Shown: positions 53,817-64,000 of the stretch, in pieces
Layout: each line of letters begins with the position of its first letter
How positions within the stretch are numbered: the first letter of the stretch is position 1
From: Scenedesmus sp. ARA3
Taxonomy: Eukaryota; Chlorophyta; Chlorophyceae; Sphaeropleales; Scenedesmaceae
Direction: 5' to 3'
Assembly: GCA_004335835.1 (NCBI GenBank)
Contig: RWJK01000113.1
Span: 1-64,000, forward strand
Length of the DNA stretch: 64,000 bases
Position numbers and translations under genes: made by a program
The notes under the pieces: model-generated
Databases searched by the model: none
What the model was told of the DNA's origin: nothing
The model's input: the letters and a program-made list of their open reading frames with translations, nothing else

Positions 53817-56307
53817 TCATTGGCCTGGCTGGCTATACACATATCCAGCATTAGCGCTGCAGCCAGGCATCATCCGCATTGCCGCACCGGGGCCCTGCGC
53901 CCACTGGTGGTATGGCGGCGCTGCATACTGCTGCATGCCGGGTGCAGGCACCATCATGGGAGCAATGCCTGCAGGCAGCGCGGCAACACAGGCAGCGGCA
54001 GCAAGCGTCAAGCAGACGGCACACACCAGGATGGCTTAGATAATTTAAGCTGTTCAGCTAGCAAGCTGGCCCAGAAGCCGGGCCCACGCAAACAAGTGCA
54101 GGGTACATGCACAGAGGACTGCTTGGCAGAGTGGCAGGTGGCAGCAGCACCGAGAGCTGCTGGCCAGGCGGCAGCAGGGCCGGCTGTCTGCCAGCAGCAG
54201 CCTCTGCGGTGGCAGCAGCGTTGGCGAGGCTGTAGCATGAGCTATTGCAGAATGTATTGTCTTCCCTGCAGTTCTACTGTAGCATAGCTTGCATCCACAC
54301 CATGTTTGCGTGGATCTGCAGGCGCATGCCCTCACCTGGCTGCATGCATTGAGGCACTGCGTCAGCCGGCATCATCATAGGCCGCATTGCGCCAGCCATG
54401 GCGGCAGACGCGTCTACCAGTGCGGCGCTTGCAGGCATGGCAGGCATCCCGCGTGGCTGGCCCGGCCACATGCCCTGCGCAGCAGCACACGGCACGCATT
54501 GTTATGCTTACACGCTTTGCTTCACGCCTGATGTAACAAGCAATCCTATGCTCACACGCTTGACACACAGCATGGTGTGTGCCTGTTTGCCGGCTGAGCC
54601 CCCAGCAGCATAAGTTATGTATCAGCCAAGCTGCCTCAATGCAAGCCGCATGGAACCAGCTCAATGCACTAGCAGCTTCTGCCGCGGCGGCCCATCTCAT
54701 GCTGTGCTGGCACAGCCAACAGGGCTTGCTTGTGCAGCAAGAGGGCGCGCCAGCACTGCGACAGGCCCTGTGCAGGAGGGTACACACCATACACCATACA
54801 CCAGGCAGCCAGCCCTGCTCGTGAACTTCAGCCTACCTGCGGTGGTGGCATGTAGTACATGGTCTGGCCGTCAGGGCTGACCATCATAGGGCTTGGAGCC
54901 ATCTGGTACGGCGCTGCTGCCATCGCCGCAGACCTCGCCCCGCAATACCCCGGCATCTGCCCCATGTCTGCCGGCACCGCCACCACCTGCTGCTGCTGCA
55001 TCCTGAACTCCGCGCTGCTGGCAGCGCTGGCTGCGGGCGATGCCAGGAAGCGCTGCCTGGCGGCGATCGCTGCTGCTGCCGCGCTGTTTGGGGGTGAGAC
55101 GGAGGCCGCCGAGGCAGCAGGGTAGCTCAGCATGCAGGCGGCGCCCATACCGCCGTGCGGCGGCGAGACAGAGAGGTGTGTTGCGCTGAGGGCGTCTGCC
55201 AGCTGATCTGCCATGCCGGAGGTGTAACTGCTGGAGGAACCAGGCATGACCATCATCTGCTGCTGGAAGCCGTTGGGCCCCATAATGCCGCCTGGGCCTC
55301 GTGGCATCCACCTGCATGCAGCAGCAGGAGCAGCAGCACACATGAGCTGCTGTGGCGTACTTTGGTCAGTAGTGATAGGCTCCTGCAAAGCAGCTACCGG
55401 GGTGATGCACAGGGTGGTGGCAGCTGCTCTGTAACAAGGGCAGCTGGGCCGCCAGCAGCAGAAGTGCACAGCAACAGCAACCGTGACCTGCTGCTGTTCC
55501 TGCTGCTGCACGGCCTGCTCTGTGCGTGCTCAGCCTCCACGTGTTCAGGCCAGCGGTAAGCACAGCCAAAAGCATCAGCAACCGCGCGCCAGTGCCGCTG
55601 CTGTCACACACCCGCACCTGCTGCGCGGCTGGCCGTCCAGGTGGAAGCGCGCCTGCTGCAGCGCCATGAGCTTGTCCACCTTGCTGCTGTTGAACACCTC
55701 AATGTAGCGGTTGCCCATGAGCTCCTTGTGCCGCGTCATGGCCAGCGAGAGTGCCTGCTCGTCTCCAAGCTCCACATAGGCCTCGCCAGTCGGCCGGCTG
55801 TCCACCTGGAGAGCACATCAACAGAGTGAGACGAGTCATGGTGTCACATGGGTGCTTACAACTACAAATACAACTGCCTGTGCATGGCAAGTGTTGTGTG
55901 AGGTCTGTGAGTGTCGGGGCGCAGCAGCTGGTTGTGCAATGGTTTTGACGATGGATCAAGCCAATGCAGGGCGATTCAAGCGAGGCGCCTGCAACTTGCA
56001 GTGTGAACCGCAACCTTGGCACAGTCGATGCCGGTTGCCCCCTTGCTCCGGAGCGCTGCGCGACCCGTGAAATCGCGAGCAATCAGCAGAATGACGCAGA
56101 AATAACACAAATATAACGCACCGAGACTGCCATGACGATGGCGTCGTCCACCTCTGCCAGCGCCACTCCCTCAAGGAACAGTGTGATGTCAGCGTGGCTG
56201 GCGCTGTAGGGCAGGCCGCGCAGCCGCACCACAAAGCCCTGCAGCCGCGAGTCTTCCAGGACTTTCTTCACAGCCGCCAGGTCAGCCTCGGCTGCCTCAA
56301 ACAGCCT

Positions 56308-56339
<32 letters not shown>

Positions 56340-57226
56340 GTGGTCAGCCAGCAGGCTATCAGAGAGAGGTTTCAAACACCAGGCAAGCTGCGGCTCACAC
56401 CAACGGGTTGGAGCGGTGTGACTGCTGCTGAGTGTGCAGGCTTGTGAGCATGATGCGGCGTGCGCTGCGGCGTGCGGCGTGCGCTGCTGCAGGCGGTGAG
56501 TCATGTGCTGCTGTGTGGTGAGTCACTGTGAGTCACTGTGCCTGTACTGCCTTGCGTGCGGCTGCTCACTCGATGTATCTGTTGGCCATGTACTTCTTGT
56601 TGAGCTGCAGCAGCGCGTCCTGAGCAGCCTCTTGTGTGTGAAGCACCACATAGGCCTCGCCTGTGGAGCGTCCTGCAAGCAGGAAGGGAGCAAGGTGGTC
56701 AGTACTGGGCCTCGCAAGAGACATTGCTCAGCAGCATGCAGCCTCCCGGCACTGCATAAACAGCTCTTCACCGGCCGAAGCTGCTGCTCTTGTGCTGCTG
56801 GCAGCAGCAGCCTGGATGCAACACCTGAGCGGGGGTTGAAGTTGATGTGAGGCTCGGCAGGAGGGACCGGGAGGGGAGCTGCCTGCTACTATGCCCGGCA
56901 CATGCCACGCTGCCCAGTCCTTGGCAAGCCCACTCGACATAGAGTAACGAATCTTTGTGTTCTTGTCGTGTAGCGAGGCTGAGGCCAAACCAGACGAGCA
57001 AGCTGAAACACCCACCGTTTCGCCGGCAAATGTAGACATCGCTGAGGTCAAAGCCAGAGAAGAATTCTTTGACATCCAACGTGGTTGCAAGAAACGGAAG
57101 TCCGCGCAGCCTCAGCACCGGGGATCTGGCGATGGCTGTTTTGCTTGCGAATTCCTGGACTAGCACAGGCTGCTGGTGACTAGTAGCGACATCTGCTGGC
57201 ATATTTTCCGTGATCTCTACTGTCAT
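53817..57226 (-). CDS. hnRNP H/F- or ESRP-like RNA-binding protein (quasi-RRMs)
   Basis: Proteins of this type bind G-rich RNA and tune splicing in the nucleus. Seven exons (57226-57016, 56672-56570, 56305-56122, 55805-55618, 55311-54837, 54474-54336, 53968-53817) close in phase for 483 residues. The first quasi-RRM has VLRLRGLPFLATTLDVKEFF and then STGEAYVVLHTQEAA with YMANRYIELFEA. The second has FVVRLRGLPYSASHADITLF and then PTGEAYVELGDEQA with LMGNRYIEVFNSS. The LRGLP and GEAYV-L...NRYIE-F patterns are those of the hnRNP H/F/GRSF1/ESRP group. The C-terminal 230 residues are rich in Met, Pro, Ala and Gly and low in complexity. The ATG at 57226 (MTVEITEN) is preferred over the in-frame ATG at 57307. 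I saw only tiny intron duplications here. Confidence 0.9.
56308..56339 (-). repeat. CTG run serving as acceptor tract in the hnRNP-like gene
   Basis: About ten CTG units on the minus strand lead directly into the CAG acceptor of the exon that starts at 56305. It is a second case of a triplet repeat in the polypyrimidine-tract position. Confidence 0.9.
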
Positions 57227-59215
57227 AGCTGCTGCTGGACAATCTCCAGCTGCTGACAATAATGTACAGAGGGTTACACAACCTTTCCGGGGCTGAATTT
57301 CGAGCATTAATTTAAACTAGACTTAATTAAAGTAAGGTACAGGCCTCGATTGAGAGAGATGTGCTCCTGTTGAGGTAGGGTCTTCTCTCGTCTATAGTGA
57401 CAGTTGCAACATTATGCATAGTTTTAGACGAGGATGCACTGGAACTTGGTCCTTAAAGGCTATGATTTTGGATGACATCAAATATTTCTGGAATTCCTGC
57501 GACAGCCATGGTCGGGGCGGACTAGCCATCCTGTCGATAAGGCAAGCACGGAGCCTACCTATGTTGTTTGTGCACCTCTAGCTGTTGAACAAGTAAGTAT
57601 GATGAGAAAACCTGGTTAAGGCTCCTTGCCATGCCACGGCGCTTTCCAGGTGCTTCCGGGTATCACCATGCGCCAAACTGCACGAAATGGCCAGTGGTGC
57701 TTCCGGCAGCTTTTTATATATTCCAGTCATACATTTTTGGACTGTTAACAATAAGTTTCTTTGAGCGTCACTCTGATGCCAATGCACTTGTTAGCTGCGC
57801 TGCTCCTACCTATCCCATTGTGGCATCCCAACATGAATTTAAATTACATCCAAAACATATCTTGGTGCTTGGCGTTCAGAGAGCATTGGGTTTACATGTT
57901 CGCAGTCCTGCGCTGTAGAAGTTCACACCTGTGCGGCGAGGCAAACGGACCCTGCTGAAGGCTATAGCTGGTGTGCTGGTGCAGAAGCTTCTCAATACAA
58001 ATAATTTCCCCTGCTTTTGTGTGGCGGTTGTCCTGTCGCTTGTGGACGACCATGTCATCGCGTTGTGGAAACCAACCCGGGCCCTTCAAGGCTTGTCAAG
58101 TACTGAGTGCTCCACCAGTGGGCTAGCAATAGTAACAGATGTTAGCAAATGTGTTTTGCATGTCATGCAACCTCGCCATTGCGCGGAATAAAGAGTTACA
58201 ACTCGACCGGCCCCATGAAAGGGCAACAAGCTCCTGGTGTCCTACCACGAGGACGCACATGCTGAAGACCAATCAACATGAACAAACATGGCAAAACGTA
58301 TCTTGATTGCACGCAAGCATCTACCTCCCACAACCCTAACCGAAAAGTGTCCCAGCAACGCCTTGGCTTCTCGCACATACAGCGCTGCTTCAGCCGTGCT
58401 GACAGCGCTGACAATCCACCAACACGCTGCTTCCGTGTGTCATGCATGTCACGTTGTGCCAATGCGTTGACCAAAAACGCACTCACAGCAAGACCGCCCA
58501 TGCACCACCACGTCAACCCCCTGCCGAACGCACACATGCATGGCCAACTCAGTCAAGGACCAGCCACACAATGCTGCTGCCACATACGCATGCTCCCGCG
58601 AACCCTCTGATCCGCAACACCCACCACCCCTACCACATGCTCAGACTCACTGCGCTACCCAACCACGTCCCACCATAGCTGTGCAAGCACGTTGTGCTGC
58701 ACCTGCCCCCTGCCCCTAAGAACCAGCTCGCACCATGCAGGCCTGACAAGCAACCACAGCCAAGCGTACCCTGTGAGCTGCACATGCACAGGCAGCGCTG
58801 GTGTGCCTGGTGTGCATCGCCTGCTTGGCCTTGCCGTTGCTGTGCGCTAACTGCAACCGCCGCTGCAGCCACAGCCGGCTGCGTGCAAGGGCAGCTACTC
58901 AAAGTTTTCTTGCGACTTGCGCACACACCTCGCCACCTGCAGGCGGGAAGCACGGCAGCAATGTAACAGCAGAAGCATCAACACATTGCGTTCACGACTT
59001 GCAATGAAGCTGCATCTTGCAGGTTGGACCGCTCAGCCGATGCAGGCTCGCCGGCAGCTGACAATCACGCTAGCCATAACAAGAGCTGTGTACGCAAATT
59101 GTGCACTTTGAGCGTATGTCCAAGGTCCTCAGGGCCAAAACTCGCGACTTTCTGCGCTGCCTGCCTGCCCATGAGCCTAGCATGTGCTGTAGTGCGGCAG
59201 TCTGCTGACACTCAC
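57227..59215. other. Intergenic and probable 3' UTR of the UBC gene
   Basis: Near 57230-57800 the DNA is AT-richer and should hold the hnRNP-like gene promoter. From about 58190 to 59215 the minus strand is GT-rich, like a long 3' UTR. It may include the last UBC exon, which I could not place. Confidence 0.4.
58196..58200 (-). terminator. Candidate TGTAA poly(A) signal for the UBC gene
   Basis: TTGTAACTC on the minus strand lies about 1 kb past the last placed UBC exon, at the border between GT-rich UTR-like DNA and different sequence. TGTAA is the usual chlorophyte signal, but it is short and occurs by chance. Confidence 0.3.
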
Positions 59216-60755
59216 CCGCTTCTTGAAGCCGTCACGGTCCTGCAAGCACGCAGCACAGGCCGGCAATGCAGCACACAGATTGTCAGGCATGCGCGCTCAA
59301 ACAGTATGGTGCCTTCCGCATGTTGCAGGTGCACACAAACACGGGCTGCATCACAGCATTGACCAAATTGCACAGACACAAAGTGGCGATACATGTCCTA
59401 ACAAAGGCGCTCTGCTTGTCCTGCCCCGCCCAACGATAGCATCGACAGCAATGGCGACCAGCCCCTTGCCATGATGTCTTCAATGTTGCATGCTCGACTG
59501 CATGCGCCAACTCAGCCGCACCTCGCGCCACTGCTTTGCCGCGTCCACGTTGGCCGGGCTCTCATCGTTGGGCGATGACAGCATGGCGATGATGGAGATG
59601 ACGATAGACTCCACCTGTGAAGGTTACGGTAGCAGCAGCAGCAGCAGGTAGCGCAAGTTGAAGTTGCTTGCTTGTGCTATAACGCAGGCCTGACGCAGGC
59701 CTGACAACTCAAAACCCTACAGCCATCATCGCTGGGTTATCACCACCATGTTGGTCACAAGATAGCCAAAACCCGCAGGGAGCTTCACATCACAGCCGCC
59801 GAATTGACTGCGCACCAAGGCACACAACCAATGCCGATGCTCACCGACTGCACGGGCGACCAGCGCTCTGCTGCAGTCTCGTAGCCGTTGGGGTCATCAC
59901 CAGGGTTGTGCAGGATGGAGATGCACACCCTGCCATCTGCGTACACTGCAGTAGCAGGTGTGCCGCAAAAACAAGGGTAGCATGTCAGGTGCGTACGGCT
60001 GCGATAAGAGCTCGGCTGGTGCATGGTTGCATGCACACAGAAACTGAGTAGGCACTGCAGGAGCATTTGTCGTCCAAATTACAACCGCTGCTGTCAACGA
60101 TGGAAGAACTGCGAGCAGAGAGTGATGCAGCTGTGGATGCATGCACATGCTTGTGAGCATGGTGTGCCGATGTGCTTGTGCTGCGCATGAGTAATGCAGC
60201 CGGGCAGCCGGGCCTGCTGCTCGCCTCTGCATGCGAAGTGCTGCAAGCGTGACTGTTTCAACAATCAAGTGTCTGCACACCATTTGGGTGCCACATTTCT
60301 GACGTGAAGCGGCATGTGGGTGGCTGGTTGGGGTAGTCCTTGGGGAATGACAGCCGTGCGTTGAAGAAGCCGCCCTCACTGCAGGAAGGAGCACATAAGG
60401 ATGTAACAACATCCCACATGGTCCTGCACATGCACTGATGGGCAGTACTCGACTGTGGGATGACACCAGGCACGACTGCTGCCAGTGTTGCCAAACCAGC
60501 CAGCCTGCTGCTGCAACCTCATGGCACACTTACTACAGCGTGTCTGGTGGGCCGATGACGGTTAACTGCCACTCAAAAATGTTTGAGTCATCGACCAAGC
60601 CGGCAGAAAAGCCGTCTACGGGGTTCTTGGTAAGCTCTGCAGTGCAGAGACAGATGAAACTTCAAAGCCCGCGCCGGAAGTTTCATAGGGTGCATGCATG
60701 GCGGGTGCATACCTCTCAGCTGCTTCTTCAGGAGGTTTGTAGCATAATCCCCCAT
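59216..60755 (-). CDS. UBC7: Ubiquitin-conjugating enzyme E2, UBC7/UBE2G type (3' end incomplete)
   Basis: E2 enzymes pass ubiquitin from E1 to substrates with an E3; UBC7/UBE2G types often serve ER-associated degradation. Exons 60755-60713, 60636-60534, 60378-60281, 59945-59845, 59614-59522 and 59239-59216 close in phase for 154 residues. The chain starts [20 protein letters not shown]. It keeps [18 protein letters not shown], the HPN motif and the active Cys in [12 protein letters not shown]. The acidic loop [11 protein letters not shown] just after that Cys marks the UBC7/UBE2G/CDC34 group. It ends in [19 protein letters not shown] then DRDGFKKR. The family continues for 10-15 more residues; reading on through the donor gives VSVSRLPHYSTC and a stop, so either that or an unplaced exon ends the protein. 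I preferred the ATG at 60755 over 60824 because the family begins there. Confidence 0.92.
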
Positions 60756-62277
60756 AGCTGCCTCTTGTCGCTGCTTTGTCCTGCTTTTACTGTTGCAGCT
60801 CCCGTGCTGCTGCGCTGGACTCACTGACTCCTTCTGCGGCTGTGAGGTTTTCTGCTCGTATTAACAAGCGTTCGTTGTGACAAGGTCAAGACAGATCGGT
60901 GCAGGCGATTGAAGCGAACTGCTGAATCCCTGGAGCTGCTCGAGGCACGCACAGACAGAGGTGACACCACTGATGGTCCGAAAAACGTAGTCAACAGCAA
61001 ACTTGCGAAGTCCTTGAGTTGCCTGCACACAGGTGTGCTTGTGTCAAAGGGTAGAGAATACTTGTAACTGTCACAGTGACTTCGGATAGCAGGGGGGGGC
61101 CAGGGGCCTTCCTCGCAACAGGCTGCCCCCCCCCTCCTATCCAGGCCCCCCGCAGGCGGGGCTGGGGGCGGTTTGGAGCCTTTGAGGGCCGTTTTTCACT
61201 GGAAGGACGGGGCCTCGGAGGGGGGGGGGCCTGGGGCACTTTAGGGCGAAAGCCCTTTTGCCAATGCCCCAGGGGTTGGGGCTGTTTCGAGGGCCTCTCT
61301 ATCCGAAGTCACTGTGGCAGTTACAAGTAATCCCTACCCAAAGGATGTCACAGGTTGGTTGCACTCCTGAGCCCCAAGACCTGAGAAGGAATGCACTTCG
61401 ATCCCAGACAGTCTTTTACATGCTACAGCCATGCTCACAAATGTTACAAGCAAATTATGCGTCCGTAAAATCTGGTGCCTTCCCCCTTCAGCTGAGTTAA
61501 CCCATTGTTGCTCCAGCTAGCACTGCTGAAGCATGTGTGCCCGAGTCTATCCTGCGTGCTGTTCTTAGCCTTGAGTTACATTAAAGTATACTCACCTCCT
61601 TTAACAACACTGGTTAATCAGGTGATTCAGGCACAGAGGGGTCCTGCAAATCTCCAATCCTGAGGCGGCAGTCGGCGGCAGTCGGCGGCAGCAGTGCAAC
61701 AGCTGCAGGTGCACTGCCAACGGCAGGTGGTTCTCAGGAACACACCACAGGCCCTCAATCCTCACTCCTGAACCCTGGTATGGTGTCATGTGTGCTAACA
61801 GCGTCTGGAACATGCAGAGCAGGATACCAATGCTTGCAGGAACATGCATGCAGCATGTCGACTGTAGTTGTCTTGACTTGCTGCTGTGCTACATTCAGCA
61901 CTTACTGGTGTTGTTCAAATCCGTCTCAACTACACCATCCACAGTCATGCTTGTGTTTAGAATGTGTGTCACAGGCAGCTGTGTGCTTTGCTTGGCTGAC
62001 TACTCTGCAGGAAGCAGCCAACGCTAGTCTTGGTGGGTAGCTCAGCACTTATCAGCGGCTACCAGCTCCTGCAAGCTGCTCCTGCCAACCCCCAGCAGCG
62101 CCACCATTGCTACTGAGAAGCACCGGGGCTCCTAGGCCAGACCTTAGCAGTAGCATCATCTCTGATCACCGCCATCAGCAGCAGCAGCAGCAGCAGTTGT
62201 GCCGACGGCCGCACAAGGTTTGCAGTACAGCCTCAGCACATCGCTGCGCAGAGGGCTGTTCAGCCTGTGCTGCTGAC
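60756..62277. other. Divergent region between UBC and RING genes, holding a MITE-like element
   Basis: It should hold the promoters of both genes. A foldback element occupies 61060-61328. A 10-base tandem repeat (CGGCGGCAGT type) lies at about 61666-61690. No ORF is convincing. Confidence 0.45.
61060..61328. mobile_element. MITE-like foldback element with 30-bp terminal inverted repeats
   Basis: The ends 61060-61089 (starting ACTTGTAACTGTCACAGTGA) and 61299-61328 are inverted copies over 30 bases with one mismatch. A 3-base AAT lies directly outside each end (61057-61059 and 61329-61331), fitting a target-site duplication. The 269-bp element has no ORF. Its inside is very G/C-rich with runs of eight or more G or C. 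A non-autonomous DNA transposon is the simplest reading. The superfamily is open: a 3-bp duplication fits PIF/Harbinger by length, but the sequence is not TWA. Confidence 0.85.
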
Positions 62278-64000
62278 ATGGAGCCTCAGCATGAGCAGGA
62301 ACCCGGCCACCACCATCACCGCCGCCATGCCAGCGACGACCAGCAGCAGCAGCAGCAGCAGGGTGGCTTAGCTGCAGCAGCGCATCTGCTGCAAGGCAGG
62401 GGCAGCAGGCCACCTGGCAGTGGGCCAGCCACGCCCAGCGCCAGCTGCATGAGTGAAGAGTCTGACCGCAGCCATGGCCAGCAGTGGTGGCTGCCGCAGG
62501 TAGGAGCAGCTGCGTGTGTGTGCATGGTGTGGTGCTGTGATGCTGTTTAGAGCGCATAGCGCGGGTCAAGCTGCTGCTGATGCGTGCATGGGTGGTGGAA
62601 GCAGCTGCGTGTGTGTGCATTTTGTGGTGCTGTGATGCTGCATGGAGCAGGTCCACAGCCTGGGTCAAGCCGCTGCTGCTGCGTGCGTGTGCGGCACGCC
62701 GATGCACATGCGTGGCGGTTTGTTGCCGTGACGCTGCGCTCTATGCACGCAGTGTCAGCGCCGCACCATGGAGCTGCATCTGCCTTCTCAAGCTGCCAGC
62801 GCTTGGCTCAACAACTGTCAGCTAGCGTGTGCCGCGTATCTCCATATTCGCATAGAGGCACGCCTGTTGCCGAGCTACTGCTGCGCTTGCTTGTCGCTGC
62901 TGCAGCCCAAGCCGTCGCGTGACGAGGAGCATGCGGAGTGGCGGCCCGCGCCGCCGCTGCTGGAGGCGCTGCAGTGCAGGCTGTGCGGGGACCTGCTGAA
63001 GGAGCCCATCACGGCAGCAGAGTGCAGCCACTCATGTGAGCAGCAGCAGCAGCAGCAGCAGCAGAGAGCAGCCACTTTGGTGAGCAGCAGCAGCAGAGTG
63101 CAGCCACTCATGTGAGCAGCAGCGGCAGCGGCAGAGTGCAGCCACTTTCGTGAGCAGCAGGCGCAGCAGCACAGAGAGCAGCCGCTCATGTGAGCAGCAG
63201 CAGCAGCAGAGAGCAGCCACTTTCGTGAGCAGTAACAGCTCGCAGCAGAGTGCAGCCACTCATGTGAGCAGCAGCAGCAGCAGCAGCAGCAGCGGCAGCA
63301 GTGTGCAGCCATGCAAAGCAGTAGCAGCAGCGCTCAGAGACCTGCTGCATGTCCAGGGCGTCATCACAGGTCTGACAGCGCCCATCCCAGCCGCCGCATG
63401 CCATGCTGGCGCAACACCCCGCAGCACCTGCACCCCCTGCATCCACAGCTCTAGACTTCACTTTCATAATGCAAACTGCCTGGCTGCTCTGCCCGCTGCT
63501 GCTGCGCGCTTGCATGCGCTGCTGCACACACACGCTTGCATGCTGCAGTCTGCTATGACTGCGTGGATAAGTGCATCACCATTGGCGGCCGGGCCAACTT
63601 CTGCCCCGTGTGCAACCTGCTGCTGGGCCCCAACCCCTACGAGCACAACAAGCTCAAGTACGATTTCACTCTGGACAGCCTCGTGCGCAAGGTGGGAATG
63701 GCAGCTGCAGCGGCAGGACGAAAGCCACCGCAAAGCAACGCGCATGCCTGCCTCATCAGAGGTACAGCTAAATCTCTGCAAAGAGCAGGAGCGTTGCAGC
63801 ACATCGAGTTGTGGTATGAGATTTGTGGCAGACGGCGTCCTAAGTTAGCCGCTGCTTGCAGGGTACCTGCAGCTCGTTTGTCGTGTGCTCTCTCTGTTTG
63901 TAGCCCTGGTGCTGCTGTTATCTCCTCCTGGCGCAACCATCTTCTGCTGCTATCCCTTCCTGCTGCTGCACGCAGGTGTTTCCGCGCCCGCTGCTGGATG
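62278..64000 (+). CDS. DRIP/Polycomb-type RING-finger protein, 5' part (runs off the window)
   Basis: Exons 62278-62499, 62906-63035, 63549-63691 and 63976 onward close in phase. The N-terminus is His/Gln-rich (MEPQHEQEPGHHHHRRHASD) and low in complexity. The C3HC4 RING is split by the second intron: CRLCGDLLKEPITAAECSHS ends exon 2, and FCYDCVDKCITIGGRANFCP then VCNLLLGP begins exon 3. It is followed by YDFTLDSLVRKVFPRPLL, as in DRIP E3 ligases and PCGF/Psc-type proteins, which later carry a RAWUL domain (outside the window). Such proteins ubiquitinate transcription factors or histone H2A. The start at 62278 could be replaced by the in-frame ATG at 62107. The intron inside the RING holds a tandem array of exon-2 donor copies. 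Confidence 0.85.
63024..63316 (+). repeat. Seven-fold tandem array of the RING exon-2 / intron junction
   Basis: The true exon end (GTGCAGCCACTCATGTGAGC, donor at 63036) is followed by six more units near 63067, 63099, 63137, 63175, 63211 and 63253, each 32-48 bases long. Each unit has GCAGCC, CTCAT or CTTTCG/CTTTGG, then GTGAGCAG. They are separated by CAG runs of changing length. A last partial unit without a donor lies near 63301. All seven keep the GTGAGC donor. Confidence 0.93.

Overview
This window is nuclear DNA from a green alga, most likely a chlorophyte of the Chlorophyceae; that placement is inference. The genes are rich in introns with GT-AG ends, often GTGAGC or GTGCGT donors and GCAG acceptors. 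Coding and non-coding DNA is full of CAG/CTG repeats that read as poly-Gln, poly-Ser and poly-Ala. Several genes belong to plant-lineage families: an AP2/ERF factor, the chloroplast LHCP-sorting factor LTD, a plant-type MAT1 and a CASTOR/POLLUX-type channel. There are no operons, and most long ORFs on the opposite strand are shadows of the repeats.

Layout, left to right: the 3' end of a Cys-rich surface-type protein (2-769, +); MAT1, a CDK-activating-kinase subunit (2984-4612, -); an AP2/ERF transcription factor (6043-7982, +); LTD (12244-13096, -); a coiled-coil/Kelch/FN3 protein of 13 exons (14164-19242, +); SRP9 (20184-21071, -); a doubtful low-complexity ORF (22138-22722, +); the replicative helicase subunit MCM2 (about 26103-34427, +); a CASTOR/POLLUX-type ion channel of 17 exons (35613-43455, +); a two-lobed retropepsin-like protein with a thylakoid-lumen-type leader (44962-48238, +); an hnRNP H/F-like RNA-binding protein (53817-57226, -); a UBC7/UBE2G-type ubiquitin-conjugating enzyme (59216-60755, -); a MITE-like element with 30-bp terminal inverted repeats (61060-61328); and the 5' part of a DRIP/Polycomb-type RING protein (62278 to the window end, +). 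Exon joins were checked by hand for reading phase and close in frame for all models except the MAT1 middle exon, the UBC 3' end and one retropepsin intron.

The genes are unrelated housekeeping or regulatory functions: replication, CAK/transcription, protein targeting, ubiquitination and chloroplast biogenesis. They sit side by side without functional clustering.

The most unusual signal is in the introns. MCM2, the channel, the retropepsin and the RING gene carry about 25 extra partial copies of the edge of a neighbouring exon, each normally with its splice site and some intron. The copies lie next to the true exon and range from degenerate to almost perfect (78 of 80 bases). In the RING gene one exon-intron junction is repeated seven times. 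This looks like recurrent tandem duplication across splice sites. I do not know of a description of it as a genome-wide habit, and it could create alternative splice sites or seed new introns.
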